DNA from: Alicyclobacillus sp.
GTDB lineage: Bacteria; Bacillota; Bacilli; Alicyclobacillales; Alicyclobacillaceae
NCBI GenBank assembly: GCA_023511295.1
Contig: JAIMBT010000024.1
Span: forward strand, 1 to 64,000
DNA: 64,000 nucleotides
Direction: 5' to 3'
Positions 34,351 through 47,288 of the stretch are shown in pieces. Below the pieces are notes generated by a model. The model had not been told where the DNA came from. It saw only the letters and a program-made list of their open reading frames with translations, and ran no database searches. Both the position numbers and the translations under genes were made by a program. The first letter of the stretch is position 1. The number at the start of each line of letters is the position of its first letter.

Positions 34351-35211
34351 CTATTTGAGCGCTTCTGCACCGCCCACAATCTCGACAATCTGCGTCGTGA
34401 TGGCGGCCTGCCGGGCGCGGTTGAGCGCCAACGTCAGGGAGTCAATCATCTCGAGTGCGACGTCGGTCGCGTTGCCCATGGCCGTCATGCGGGCGCCGTG
34501 TTCGCTCGCCTTGGCGTCGAGGACGGCCTGGTAGACCAGGGTCTCCGCGTACCGCGGCAGCAACTGTGCGAACACCGTCTCTGCGTCCGGTTCAAACAGG
34601 TATTGCGGCGCGGGACCGTCCGCGCGCGTCGCGACGTCCGCGAGCGGCAACACCTTCTTCGTCACGGGCCGCTGCGTCACGGCGTTGATGAACTCGTTGT
34701 AAACCAGGTACAGCTCGTCAAACTCCTCCGCCGCATACGCTTCGACAATCTGTTCGGCGAGGGCCCCGATGTTCTGATACGTGGGTGAGTCCGGAAGACC
34801 GATGACCTCGCCCCCGAGCGGGTACCCATTGCGGACGAAGAAATCCCGGCCACGGCGGCCCACCGCGTAGACCGTGTACGTGGACTTCTCCTTGTGGCGG
34901 AACTCTCCGAGCGCTTGGCGGATGACCTGCGCGTTGTACGGGCCGGCCAGTCCGCGGTCCGAGGTGATGACCAAGTATCCGGTACGGCGAACGGGTCGCT
35001 GCGCCAACAGCGGGTGCTTCACCCACCGGGCGGATTGGGAGATGCCGCCCAACATCTCGACCATCTTGGCGAGATACGGCTTCGACAGTTGGACCGCCTC
35101 CTGCACGCGACGCAACTTCGCGGCAGAGACCATCTCCATTGCCTTCGTGATCTGCGCCGTCTTCTTGCGGCTGCTAATCATCCGTTTGATATCGCGAGCA
35201 CTTTGTGGCAC
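34351..35211 (-). CDS. atpG: ATP synthase F1 gamma subunit
   Basis: AtpG is the rotating central stalk. The start was set at GTG 35211 because the family begins (M)PQSARDIKRMI, and AAGGTGG lies 8 nt upstream. A TTG 30 bp earlier is less likely. Signature regions are TKAMEMVSAAKLRRVQ near residue 25, the LVITSDRGLAGPYN core, and the C-terminal ALEMIDSLTLALNRARQAAIT. It is 286 aa, the usual length. Confidence 0.95.
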   Translation of the reverse strand: MPQSARDIKRMISSRKKTAQITKAMEMVSAAKLRRVQEAVQLSKPYLAKMVEMLGGISQSARWVKHPLLAQRPVRRTGYLVITSDRGLAGPYNAQVIRQALGEFRHKEKSTYTVYAVGRRGRDFFVRNGYPLGGEVIGLPDSPTYQNIGALAEQIVEAYAAEEFDELYLVYNEFINAVTQRPVTKKVLPLADVATRADGPAPQYLFEPDAETVFAQLLPRYAETLVYQAVLDAKASEHGARMTAMGNATDVALEMIDSLTLALNRARQAAITTQIVEIVGGAEALK

Positions 35212-35292
35212 TGACTTCACCACCTTCAGAGCGAAGCTCAAGACTCAGCGAACGCCGCACGGTGCGGGCTCGTTGGAACGGGCGGTTTGCCT

Positions 35293-37354
<2,062 letters not shown>

Positions 37355-37361
<7 letters not shown>

Positions 37362-37840
37362 ACGAGTTCACCCAACCGCTTTTCGGCCTTCGCCAGCATC
37401 TCTTCCTGAACCTGTGCGGTGACGTGCTCCGCGAGCAGCTTGGTCGTCAACTCTACGGTCAGGTTCGCCACGCGGCTCAGCACTTCGTTCATCGCTTCCG
37501 CGCGCTCGCGCTCAATCAACGCGCGGCCGTCCTCGAGAATCCGAGCCGACTCGGCCTGCGCCTCCTGGAGGATGGTACGCGCCTGCTCTTCGGCACGGAC
37601 GCGCGCCGCTTCCAGAATCGCCTTGGCCTCTTTCCGCGACTCCTCGAGCACACGCTGCTGTTCCGCCAGGATGCGCTCCGCTTCCTCGCGACTCTTTTCT
37701 GCTTCTTCAATCTGAGATGTGACATGCACTCGCCGCTGTTCCAGCATCTTCGCAATCGGCTTAAACCCGACTGCCGAGACAATCCAGAACATCAGCAGGA
37801 ACGCGACAATCGAGAAGATAAACGTACCGAGCTCGAACAA
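37355..37840 (-). CDS. atpF: ATP synthase F0 b subunit
   Basis: AtpF is the membrane-anchored peripheral stalk. One N-terminal helix (FIFSIVAFLLMFWIVSAVGF) is followed by a long charged coiled coil rich in Glu/Arg/Ala to the C terminus. Length is 161 aa. It follows atpE by 46 bp. Confidence 0.95.
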
Positions 37841-37886
37841 CTACGCCACTCCCTTCTGCCACACACGCCGAGCGCGGGTTGGCGGC

Positions 37887-38150
<264 letters not shown>

Positions 38151-38282
38151 TCAATGTGTGAGTACAGTAGCGGGACGCCCGTCACGGGGCACTGTCCTGC
38201 GCTTACCCGGCTGAGCGGGGTTGTCCGCCGAAACCGCAAGGTTCCCTGCGGCCTGCTGCGGATGCCGTCCACCGCCGCCTCA

Positions 38283-39047
38283 TCAGGCGTGGTGCTCGTG
38301 CCCCTCGAACGACTTGTTGCCGATGTAGAGGCAGAGCAGCACAGAGAAGACGTAGGCCTGAACCGTTGCCACAAACCCTGCATACAGCAGCCACAGCAAG
38401 ATGAGCGGCAGCGTCCAGGGGATCCACCCGAGCGCGAATGGCGCCTGGAGCATCACCGTGAGCAGCGCCTCACCCGCGAAGATGTTGCCGAAAAGACGCA
38501 TGCCGTGCGTGAGCGGGTTGGTGATCTCCTCCAGCAAGCCAAGCGGGGATGGCGAGAAGAAGTGGCGGAACCACAGCTTCGGGTGCCGCAACCCGCGCGC
38601 GTGGCTGATGAGCCAGACGAGCACGGCTAAGCCGAGTGCACAGCTCATGTTCGCGGTTGGCGAGTCAAAGAAGATGACCGAGCCCTTCGTGGAGGCGAGC
38701 TTTGCGGCCGTCAGCCCCAAGGCCGGGATGGGGTGACCCAGCTTGACGCTGATGGTCATGATGAGCCCGAGCCAGTTGGCGATGAACAGGAAAAACAGCG
38801 TAAAGAACGCCAGGGGCAGCACAAAGCGCACCGCGGTCTCTGTCGGCATGGTGTCGCGCGCGATGCCGGCAGTGAAGTCAATCGCCCACTCCACGAAGTT
38901 CTGCACGCCCCGTGGACGCCGGACGTCCATCTTACTCACGGCCACCCGCATCACAATCAGGACCACAAGGCCCGTCAAGATGATGGTTCCGATGACCACG
39001 AGGTTGATGGGGAACGTGTCCGGAAACAGCACAGGGAAGTTCGGCAC
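38283..39047 (-). CDS. atpB: ATP synthase F0 a subunit
   Basis: AtpB is the stator half-channel subunit beside the c ring. In 254 aa it has five to six helices. NPLTHGMRLFGNIFAGEALL carries the essential arginine near residue 180. It follows atpI by 17 bp and precedes atpE by 147 bp. Confidence 0.95.
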   Translation of the reverse strand: MPNFPVLFPDTFPINLVVIGTIILTGLVVLIVMRVAVSKMDVRRPRGVQNFVEWAIDFTAGIARDTMPTETAVRFVLPLAFFTLFFLFIANWLGLIMTISVKLGHPIPALGLTAAKLASTKGSVIFFDSPTANMSCALGLAVLVWLISHARGLRHPKLWFRHFFSPSPLGLLEEITNPLTHGMRLFGNIFAGEALLTVMLQAPFALGWIPWTLPLILLWLLYAGFVATVQAYVFSVLLCLYIGNKSFEGHEHHA

Positions 39048-39064
39048 TTTCTCACCCTCTCCTC

Positions 39065-39457
39065 TCAGGAATCAGTGTGGCGGTTCCGGGCAAGCCCGTA
39101 GAGACCCACGAAAACGAGCACAAATCCCAGCAGATAACCGATGAGTGCGGTATACGGATTGAAGCAGTGCCGCCAGTGCTCGGCGATGACCATGACCGCA
39201 ACCAGCGCGAGGATACGGGTGAACAGGCCCACCATCCCGGAGGTGAACAGCGCGATACCCTGCATGTCGTCGTCGCGATGGCCCTGCGAGATGAGGCTGA
39301 CCACCACGTAGGCTCCGCCCAACTCGCCGAGCAACAGCCCCCCGGTCAGCGGCCGCCACGCGCCCACCGCCGCCCAGACGACAGCGGTCGCGGCGAAGAT
39401 GGCGACTCCCCACCACTTGATTGCGCGCAACCTGGCGTTCAATCGTTCTTGACTCAT
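39065..39457 (-). CDS. atpI: ATP synthase subunit I (AtpI)
   Basis: AtpI is a four-helix membrane protein linked to c-ring assembly and divalent cation handling in Bacilli. The start at ATG 39457 (MSQERLNARLRAIKWWG) overlaps the atpZ stop (ATGA) and gives 130 aa. The longer frame is a shadow. Hydrophobic segments lie at about 19-35, 42-58, 72-90 and 98-118. Sequence conservation in this family is low, so position is the main support. Confidence 0.85.
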   Translation of the reverse strand: MSQERLNARLRAIKWWGVAIFAATAVVWAAVGAWRPLTGGLLLGELGGAYVVVSLISQGHRDDDMQGIALFTSGMVGLFTRILALVAVMVIAEHWRHCFNPYTALIGYLLGFVLVFVGLYGLARNRHTDS

Positions 39458-39654
39458 GGCTTGTCTCCCAGAATCTGTTTGGCAAGAAACGCGAGGCCCG
39501 AGACACCCACGATGACCCCGAACGCGACTCCTGCTATCGTGGGCCAGAGCCGGTGCATGTGGACGGACAGGCGGTGACCGAGATACCCAAACACGGCCAT
39601 GCAGACCGCAAATTGAAGCATCGCACCGAAATAAACTGCAAACGTTTTCCACAT
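39454..39654 (-). CDS. atpZ: AtpZ/AtpI-family small membrane protein
   Basis: This two-helix protein (AVYFGAMLQFAVCMAVFGYLG and WPTIAGVAFGVIVGVSGLAFLA) sits at the head of the atp operon, matching the AtpZ (F0F1-ATPase subunit) family in size and position. The ATG at 39654 gives 66 aa but has no clear ribosome site. In-frame starts at 39708 or 39816 would add a hydrophilic N terminus. AtpZ/AtpI are proposed to form a magnesium/calcium channel or assembly factor. Confidence 0.75.
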   Translation of the reverse strand: MWKTFAVYFGAMLQFAVCMAVFGYLGHRLSVHMHRLWPTIAGVAFGVIVGVSGLAFLAKQILGDKP

Positions 39655-40036
39655 GTTCGGGCCAGACGGGGGATTGTCTCTCTCTACGACTTTGTACACC
39701 CCCAACATGTAGAGGCGCTGGATACGAAACAACCGCCAGGTGCGGCCGTTTCCCGGCTGCCTCCAAGGAAGGTACAACTCGTGCCATCGCGGCGTGTTCC
39801 CGGGCGCATCGCGCATTCCCAGTACGCTTTCATCCTGCCCTTTTCCAAGTGTCCCTAATCCAGAGGCATCCAGATATTCCGGGCAAAACCCTGCGTTTCC
39901 ACCGAATCCCCATCAGACAATGAAGAGGATTTTGGCGAAACCCCTCGTTTTGTTTCACACAACGAGACAGGAGTACCTCACAGTGAAATGCCGGAACCCT
40001 CCCGTATCGTATCGAACAAACCCAGAGCTGTCAACG
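39655..40036. other. Upstream region of the atp operon
   Basis: No convincing sigma-A hexamer pair was found in this 380-bp stretch, although the atp promoter should lie here. An open frame continues upstream of atpZ to 39816 without a ribosome site. Nothing else was recognised. Confidence 0.4.
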
Positions 40037-40077
40037 AAAACGCGCCCTTCCGGCAGCCTCCGCAAGGGCGCGTTTTT
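40037..40077. terminator. Bidirectional-looking terminator after the thiolase gene
   Basis: The perfect stem AAAACGCGCCCTT / AAGGGCGCGTTTT is flanked by a T run on both strands (TTTTT plus, TTTT minus). On the minus strand it ends the thiolase transcript 65 bp after the stop and insulates the atp operon. Confidence 0.88.
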
Positions 40078-40141
40078 GGCTTTGTCACAAAATTGCCGCC
40101 TGCTGCCACAACCGGTTTGGCCACACCAGTCCGGCAACCGG

Positions 40142-41326
<1,185 letters not shown>

Positions 41327-41465
41327 TTGCACACCCTCTCCCCAGGGATTTGTGACCGCGGCCGTCCCAGTCACAGCTTGACAAGACAGTTCCGAAATCC
41401 GCTACACCAAGTGTATGGCAACCCATCCGCTGCATCCAGGCCTTGCCGAGGCCGCCCCTAGAGTA

Positions 41466-42632
41466 TCACTGCCGACGCGAATGTGCCTGGTAGACGAACG
41501 GTTCCGGCCGGGGGCCCCTGCCAAAGGCATGAAGGATGGCGGCCACAATCCGCTCGGATGCGCGTCCGTCCCCGTACGGATTCTTCCGCCCGGCCATATC
41601 CTCGTAGGCCGCCGCGTCCGTCAGCAGCCGGTGCCCCGCCTCGAAGATCTCGGCCTCACTCGTACCCACCAGCTTCAGCGTCCCCGCCTCGATGCCCTCC
41701 GGGCGCTCCGTGGTATCGCGCATCACCAGCACAGGCACGCCGAGCGAGGGCGCCTCCTCCTGAATCCCGCCGGAATCCGTGAGGATGAGCGTCGCGCGTG
41801 CCATGAAGTTGTGGTTGTCCACCACGCCGAGCGGGTCTATCAGGGAGATTCGGTCGTGGCCGCCGAGCACGTCGAACACCGTCTCCCGGACGCTCGGATT
41901 GAGGTGCACCGGGTAGACCAGGTACACGTCCGGGTGCGCTTCGACCAATCGCCGTGCCGCACGGCAGATGTTCGCCAGCGGGTCACCCAAGTTTTCGCGC
42001 CGGTGCGACGTCATGTAGATCAACCGCGCACCTTCAGGCACAGCGTCCAGCACCGGGTGACGGTAGTCCTGGCGGACCGTGGTCGCCATGGCGTCTACCA
42101 CCGTATTGCCCGTGACGAACGTCCGCTCCGGCGACTTGCCCTCGTTCCACAGGTTCTGCGCCGCCCAGGTGGTCGGCGCGAAGTACAGGTCGGACAGTAC
42201 ATCTGCCACCTGCCGGTTCATCTCCTCCGGGAATGGGCTGTACTTGTCGTACGTCCGGAGCCCCGCCTCCACATGGCCAATCTTGACCTGGTGGTAGAAC
42301 GCGGCGAGCGCAGCCACCATGGTGGTCGTCGTATCGCCGTGGACGAGGACGATGTCCGGCTGGCGCTCGCCGATGACCGTTTCCAGCCCCGCCAGCGCCT
42401 TTCTCGTGATGGTGCCAAGGGACTGGCTCGGCTCCATGATGTCCAAGTCGTCATCCGGGTGGATGTCGAACACGTCGAGCACCTGATCTAACATCTCGCG
42501 GTGCTGCGCGGTGACGCACACCAGCGACTCAATCCCGCTGGTCTGCTCGAGCACTTTCACCAGCGGTGCCATCTTGACTGCTTCCGGACGCGTACCGAAC
42601 ACGGTCATTACGCGAATTGTGCGACGGCTCAA
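41466..42632 (-). CDS. mnaA: UDP-N-acetylglucosamine 2-epimerase (non-hydrolysing)
   Basis: This enzyme interconverts UDP-GlcNAc and UDP-ManNAc, a precursor for teichoic acid linkage units or other cell-surface glycans. Motifs: FGTRPEAVKMAPLVK at the start, VHGDTTTTMVAALAAFY near 95, HVEAGLRTYDKYSPFPEEMNR, and the late LTDSGGIQEEAPSLGVPVLVMR. Length is 388 aa. It lies 60 bp downstream of upp on the same strand, a common arrangement in GC-rich Bacilli. No start-site ambiguity. Confidence 0.94.
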   Translation of the reverse strand: MSRRTIRVMTVFGTRPEAVKMAPLVKVLEQTSGIESLVCVTAQHREMLDQVLDVFDIHPDDDLDIMEPSQSLGTITRKALAGLETVIGERQPDIVLVHGDTTTTMVAALAAFYHQVKIGHVEAGLRTYDKYSPFPEEMNRQVADVLSDLYFAPTTWAAQNLWNEGKSPERTFVTGNTVVDAMATTVRQDYRHPVLDAVPEGARLIYMTSHRRENLGDPLANICRAARRLVEAHPDVYLVYPVHLNPSVRETVFDVLGGHDRISLIDPLGVVDNHNFMARATLILTDSGGIQEEAPSLGVPVLVMRDTTERPEGIEAGTLKLVGTSEAEIFEAGHRLLTDAAAYEDMAGRKNPYGDGRASERIVAAILHAFGRGPRPEPFVYQAHSRRQ

Positions 42633-42692
42633 CGCCCACTCCTCCTGTCCGCTGTTTGTTCGTCGATGTGCAGATGTCGGGCGGAGATTCCG

Positions 42693-43322
42693 TCAACGCG
42701 TACCAAACAGCCGATCTCCCGCGTCCCCCAACCCCGGCACAATATACCCGTGCGCGTTCAGGCCCTGGTCGACCGCAGCGACGTAGATGTCGACATCCGG
42801 ATGACCCGTACGGACCTTGTCGATCCCTTCCGGCGCGGCGACGAGGCACATCAATTTGATGGACGTCGCGCCCCGTTCTTTCACCGCGCGGATGGCCGCC
42901 ACCGCAGAACCGCCGGTGGCGAGCATGGGATCTACCACAATCACATCCCGCACCTCCATGTGCGGCGGGAGTTTGCAGTAGTACTCGACCGGTTGCAGCG
43001 TATCTGGATCTCGATACAAGCCGACATGGCCGACCTTGGCGTTCGGGATCATCGCCAGGATACCGTCGAGCATCCCGAGTCCAGCCCGCAACACGGCCAC
43101 CAACGCCAGGGTCTTGCCTTCAATCACGCGCGTCCGCGCAGGTGCCACGGGCGTCTCAATCTCCACGTCCACGAGCGGAAGGTCGCGCGTGATTTCGTAG
43201 GCCATCAACATCGCGACCTCCTGAACCAGGCTCCGGAACTCTTTGGTGCCCGTGTGCTTGTCCCGGATGTGCGTCAGTTTATGTTGGATTAACGGGTGAT
43301 CTAGCACGTGGACTGCTCCCAA
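42693..43322 (-). CDS. upp: Uracil phosphoribosyltransferase
   Basis: Upp salvages uracil to UMP using PRPP. The PRPP loop [12 protein letters not shown] lies near residue 130 and the uracil-binding [12 protein letters not shown] near the C terminus. The start at TTG 43322 has AAGGAG 8 nt upstream and gives (M)[15 protein letters not shown], which aligns with the family start. It is 209 aa. It follows the glyA group in Bacillus, but here an MFS gene separates them. Confidence 0.95.
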   Translation of the reverse strand: MGAVHVLDHPLIQHKLTHIRDKHTGTKEFRSLVQEVAMLMAYEITRDLPLVDVEIETPVAPARTRVIEGKTLALVAVLRAGLGMLDGILAMIPNAKVGHVGLYRDPDTLQPVEYYCKLPPHMEVRDVIVVDPMLATGGSAVAAIRAVKERGATSIKLMCLVAAPEGIDKVRTGHPDVDIYVAAVDQGLNAHGYIVPGLGDAGDRLFGTR

Positions 43323-43363
43323 CCATCCCACTCCTTCGCAAAAAGGGGCCAACCTTGGCTTGT

Positions 43364-43373
43364 ATTATACCAG
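43364..43373 (-). promoter_or_regulatory. Extended -10 promoter of upp
   Basis: On the minus strand TGGTATAAT is a perfect extended -10 (TGNTATAAT) about 40 bp before the upp start. No good -35 is present at normal spacing. Confidence 0.65.
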
Positions 43374-43534
43374 AACCGGCGGGTTCCACCCCGCCAACGG
43401 ACTCCGCGGGTCGCGAGGGTCGCCGTGTCGCCCGGGGAGCGTCGGTCAGGTTTCGCCGACAGGCGGATCGGACACAATGACACTGGAAGTGGGCGCATTC
43501 GCGGGTCCATCCACTCCAGAGGAAGTGTGCAAGT

Positions 43535-45151
43535 GTGCATGTAAGACGGTGGTTTCGCCTCCCTGTCAAGCTCCGAAAGTGGCTGGAACCGGAGCTGTTT
43601 CAGCCGTTCGTGCTCGGTTTGTTCATCGCCCTGTCGATGTCAGAGTTCGTGCGCGGCGCGCTCGTCCTCTCGATGCTGCCCACATATGGACGGACGGTGC
43701 TTGGATTTGCAGTCGAATACACCGCCCTCGCCTTGTCTGTCAACTACCTGACGGACAACTTGCTGCGGGCGCCGGCGGGGTGGTTGGCGGACCGGATCGG
43801 CCAGCGCTTCGTCCTGCTCATCGGCTTCTCGGTGATGACGGGCGCCATCCTGTGGATGATGCACGCGCGCACGGTGGGCACGTTCATCCTCAGCCTGGCC
43901 CTGTACGGCGTGGGCCTCACTCCGGTCTGGCCTGCGGCCATTTCCGGTCTCGGGCGGGCGACGCCAGACACCAAGCGCGGCGTGTTCATGAGCTACCTGA
44001 ATATCTTCTGGCTGATGGGGTCGGGCCTTGGGCCGGTGGTCATCAACCTGGTGATTGGGCGAAGCTACCGCCCCGCGTTCTGGCTGCTGCTCGCGATGGA
44101 ACTAGCCGGTCTGGCCACGGCTTTCCTGTTGGTGCACAGGCCGCGGCGAGAGTACAATCCGGCGTTCGCAGACGGAGTCGGTGGCGCGGCGACGGCGGAA
44201 GTGGCAGCCGAGATGACGCCGACGGCCGGTACGATTGCGCCGGCGAGTGCCCTGGCCGCAACGGCGGAAGGGGCGACAAGACCCCGGGACGGCGAGGCCG
44301 TCCGGTGGGCGCATCGGATCCACCGACCTCGCCCGGACCTCCACGCGCTGTGGCACAACGTACGCGAGGTGGCGTTCCTGTTTCCCGGCATGTTCGCCCA
44401 GACGTTCGCGACCTCCTCGCTCATCCCGATTCTGTCGCTGTATGCGAAGGTCGTGTTGCATCTGAGCGGATCGATGTACAGCGCGGTACTCGTGGCGGGC
44501 GGCGCGATTACGGTGCTGCTCCTCATCCCGACGGGGAAGCTGGTGGACCGGCTGGGTCCACGGATCCCGCTGGTCGCCGGGTTCCTCATCGCCGGTGTCG
44601 GTTTGGGGACATACCCGTTCTTCCACACGTTGGCGCTGACGTACGCGATGGTCTGTACCTTCGGGCTGTGCTACGCGTTTATTCTACCGGCGTGGAATGC
44701 GGTGTTGGATCGGTCGATTGACAAGGACAAGAAGGGCGCACTGTGGGGCGTGTTCATGACGGTGGAGGGCCTGGGCTCCGCAGCAGGTCCGTACATCGGT
44801 GGATTGGTGTGGGATCACATCAGCCCGTCGGCGCCATTCTGGGTCAGCGCGATGGTGATTGTGGTGATGGGGCTGCTGTACACGGTTCTGCCGATTGACC
44901 GGCGGCACCGCGCGGCTGCGGCTGCGGCTGCGGCTGCGGCTGCGGCTGCGGCTGCGGCTGCGGGCGCGGGCGCGGGTTCGGGCGCGGGTTCGGGCGCGGG
45001 TTCGGATGCGGGTTCGGATGCGGGTTCGGGCGCGGGCGCCGATGTGCGGGGTCAGGGAGAGGACCGGAGCAGCCGGGGCCATGTGGGCGATGAACGACGG
45101 GGACCAGCCCGACCGAGGACATGGGGGCGACGCCCGGGAAGAGGCCGGTGA
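43535..45151 (+). CDS. MFS transporter with low-complexity C-terminal tail
   Basis: This major facilitator has about 12 helices over residues 24-455. The loop 2-3 motif GWLADRIGQRFVLLIG (near 86-101) and its second-half counterpart GKLVDRLGPRIPLVAG are present. A cytosolic loop rich in Ala/Thr (near 215-270) links the halves. After the last helix the protein ends in about 85 residues of poly-Ala, Gly/Ser/Ala and Arg-rich low complexity, encoded by a GCGGCT microsatellite, so the tail is probably dispensable. The GTG at 43535 has GAGGAA about 10 nt upstream. It is divergent from upp. The substrate is unknown. Confidence 0.85.
   Translation: MHVRRWFRLPVKLRKWLEPELFQPFVLGLFIALSMSEFVRGALVLSMLPTYGRTVLGFAVEYTALALSVNYLTDNLLRAPAGWLADRIGQRFVLLIGFSVMTGAILWMMHARTVGTFILSLALYGVGLTPVWPAAISGLGRATPDTKRGVFMSYLNIFWLMGSGLGPVVINLVIGRSYRPAFWLLLAMELAGLATAFLLVHRPRREYNPAFADGVGGAATAEVAAEMTPTAGTIAPASALAATAEGATRPRDGEAVRWAHRIHRPRPDLHALWHNVREVAFLFPGMFAQTFATSSLIPILSLYAKVVLHLSGSMYSAVLVAGGAITVLLLIPTGKLVDRLGPRIPLVAGFLIAGVGLGTYPFFHTLALTYAMVCTFGLCYAFILPAWNAVLDRSIDKDKKGALWGVFMTVEGLGSAAGPYIGGLVWDHISPSAPFWVSAMVIVVMGLLYTVLPIDRRHRAAAAAAAAAAAAAAAAAGAGAGSGAGSGAGSDAGSDAGSGAGADVRGQGEDRSSRGHVGDERRGPARPRTWGRRPGRGR
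44912..45035. repeat. Hexanucleotide microsatellite in the MFS gene
   Basis: There are eight perfect tandem copies of GCGGCT at 44912-44959, followed by GCGGGC, GCGGGTTCG and GCGGGTTCGGAT variants to about 45035. It encodes 16 alanines and then Gly/Ala/Ser/Asp. Unit length keeps the frame. Confidence 0.93.
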
Positions 45152-45212
45152 AGGTGCCGGCGCGGTGGGCGCGGTGGGGAGGCCAGCCCGTACGCCGACC
45201 CCCTGCCCCCAA

Positions 45213-45300
45213 CAGCGGAACGCCGTTCCCTTGTCCGAGCCACACCCGCCACCCACAGGCGCAACAAGGGAACCGCGTTCCCCTGTCGGCCGGGCGCAGA
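45213..45300. repeat. Single degenerate copy of the array core motif
   Basis: The sequence AGCGGAACGCCGTTCCCTTGT-like (split as AGCGGAACG + CCGTTCCCTTGT) is followed 30-35 bp later by AACAAGGGAACCGCG and GTTCCCCTGT. These are the same core blocks as in the arrays near 13 and 56 kb. It lies in the 239 bp between the convergent MFS and glyA genes, where no terminator or gene was recognised. Confidence 0.75.
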
Positions 45301-45390
45301 GACCACACCGTTCCAGCCTGCGCCAACCTGCGCCACACCGCGCCAGCCCGCGCTCCAGCCCCTGCACCCCGGCCCTGCTCCATCCCGCCT

Positions 45391-46644
45391 CTATCCGACG
45401 TACGTCAGGCCCCGGTACAGCGGGAACCGCTCCGCCAGGCTGTGCACCATGCGACGCGCTTCGGACATCTCGGCATCGCCGAAGTCCGTCCGTAGCGCAA
45501 GCCGGAAGATCTCCGCAATCTCATCCATCGACGCCGCGTCGAAGCCGCGGGTCGTGACGGCCGCCGTGCCCACGCGGATGCCGCTCGTGACCATGGGTTT
45601 GGCGGGATCGAACGGGATCGCGTTCTTGTTCACCGTCACGCCAATCTCGTCGAGCCTCCGTTCCGCCTCCTTGCCGGTGATGTCACAGTTGCGGACGTCT
45701 ATCAGAATCAAATGGTTGTCGGTGCCGCCGGAGACGAGGGTGAACCCGCGGGCCTTCAGCGCCTCGGCGAGGGTACGAGCGTTTTCCACCACCTGCTCCG
45801 AGTACGTCCGGAACGACGGCTGCAGCGCCTCGCCAAACGCCACGGCCTTGGCGGCAATCACGTGCATCAGCGGGCCGCCCTGGACGCCTGGGAAGACAGA
45901 CTTGTCGATGTCCTTCGCCCGTTCCGCGTCGGTGAAGATGAGCCCGCCGCGGGGTCCGCGCAGGGTCTTGTGGGTCGTCGTCGTGGTGTAGTGCGCGTGC
46001 GGAATCGGCGTCGGGTGCAGGCCGGTCGCGACCAGTCCGGCGATGTGCGCCATGTCCACGAACAGCAGGGCGCCGACCTCGTCCGCAATCTCCCGCATCC
46101 GCCGGAAGTCGATGATGCGCGGGTAGGCGCTCGCGCCGGCGACAATCATCTTCGGCCGGTGCTCCTTCGCGATGGCGAGCACGTTGTCGTAGTCGATGGT
46201 CTGCGTTTCTGGATGCACCCCGTACGCGACGATGTTGTACAGCTTGCCGGAGAAGTTGACCGGGCTGCCGTGCGTCAGGTGCCCACCGTGCGCCAAATTC
46301 ATGCCGAGTACCGTGTCTCCGGGCTGCAGGGCTGCGAAGTATACCGCCATGTTCGCCTGAGCGCCGGAGTGCGGCTGGACGTTCACGTGCTCGGCGCCGA
46401 ACAGCCGCTTCGCCCGGTCGCGCGCGATGTTCTCGACGATGTCCACGTACTCACAGCCGCCGTAGTAGCGCCGACCGGGGTACCCTTCCGCGTACTTATT
46501 CGTCAGGACGCTGCCCATCGCATCCATGACCGCCTGGCTCACGAAGTTCTCGGACGCAATCAGTTCAATCTTGTCCTGTTGGCGGTGTAGCTCCTGCTCC
46601 AGCGCCTCCGCAATCTCCTTGTCCCAGTCGTGCAACAGCGTCAT
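45391..46644 (-). CDS. glyA: Serine hydroxymethyltransferase
   Basis: GlyA is a PLP enzyme converting serine and tetrahydrofolate to glycine and 5,10-methylene-THF. The PLP lysine is in [14 protein letters not shown] near residue 228. Other signatures are [28 protein letters not shown] and [13 protein letters not shown]. The ATG at 46644 overlaps the ywlG stop (ATGA) and gives 417 aa. The longer frame is a shadow. It is the last gene of ywlE-rpiB-ywlG-glyA. Confidence 0.96.
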   Translation of the reverse strand: MTLLHDWDKEIAEALEQELHRQQDKIELIASENFVSQAVMDAMGSVLTNKYAEGYPGRRYYGGCEYVDIVENIARDRAKRLFGAEHVNVQPHSGAQANMAVYFAALQPGDTVLGMNLAHGGHLTHGSPVNFSGKLYNIVAYGVHPETQTIDYDNVLAIAKEHRPKMIVAGASAYPRIIDFRRMREIADEVGALLFVDMAHIAGLVATGLHPTPIPHAHYTTTTTHKTLRGPRGGLIFTDAERAKDIDKSVFPGVQGGPLMHVIAAKAVAFGEALQPSFRTYSEQVVENARTLAEALKARGFTLVSGGTDNHLILIDVRNCDITGKEAERRLDEIGVTVNKNAIPFDPAKPMVTSGIRVGTAAVTTRGFDAASMDEIAEIFRLALRTDFGDAEMSEARRMVHSLAERFPLYRGLTYVG

Positions 46645-47288
46645 GACCGTGTCCCCTCTCCTCGCGCGGATTCGCTTCGATTCGTGCCGATCCGCTCCTG
46701 ATACACACTCCAATCATAGACCGCCCGGCTGCCGCCAATGAGCGGCGGACGCGTGCGCGCCATGACGACGTGCGCTTGACCCACCTGGTTGCGCCGCCCG
46801 CGCACCGGCACCGCCACCCGCTTCAGGTGCATGCCAATCAGCGTGTCGCCGATGTCCACCCCAGCGTCCGCCGCCAGCGACTCGACCAAACAGGCATCGG
46901 AAATCCGTCCAAACGCCACCGCTGGGGCCGCTCCGCCGGCACCGGGGACCGGGATGGCCGAGACCGGTTGCCACCCGCGCACACGCGCCAGCTCCGCCGA
47001 CACCACCAGCGCCCGGTTCAGGTGCTCGCAACACTGGAAGGCGACGTGGCAGGCGACGGTGTCCGCAAACGCGAGCACCGTGTCGACCACGGCCGCGCCC
47101 ACCTCGAGCGACGTGTGCGTGCCGATGCGCTCGCCGAAAATCTCGCTGGTCGACACGCCCACCACCAACACTTGCGAGGGCCCGAGCTGTGCGGCCGCCT
47201 GCAGGTCGTCCAGGCAGTCGCGGAGAGCGGCTCGGATCTCCGCCAGATTGATCTCGCTGCCACCCGCGACACCCTTCTGCGGGTTCAC
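46641..47288 (-). CDS. ywlG: TIGR01440/DUF436 family protein YwlG
   Basis: This conserved protein of unknown function is typical of Firmicutes between rpiB and glyA. The 215-aa product begins [21 protein letters not shown] and contains [20 protein letters not shown] and [16 protein letters not shown], both highly characteristic. The GTG start overlaps the rpiB stop region, giving tight coupling. The last 15 or so residues are polar and extend past the usual family end. Confidence 0.9.
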   Translation of the reverse strand: MNPQKGVAGGSEINLAEIRAALRDCLDDLQAAAQLGPSQVLVVGVSTSEIFGERIGTHTSLEVGAAVVDTVLAFADTVACHVAFQCCEHLNRALVVSAELARVRGWQPVSAIPVPGAGGAAPAVAFGRISDACLVESLAADAGVDIGDTLIGMHLKRVAVPVRGRRNQVGQAHVVMARTRPPLIGGSRAVYDWSVYQERIGTNRSESARGEGTRS

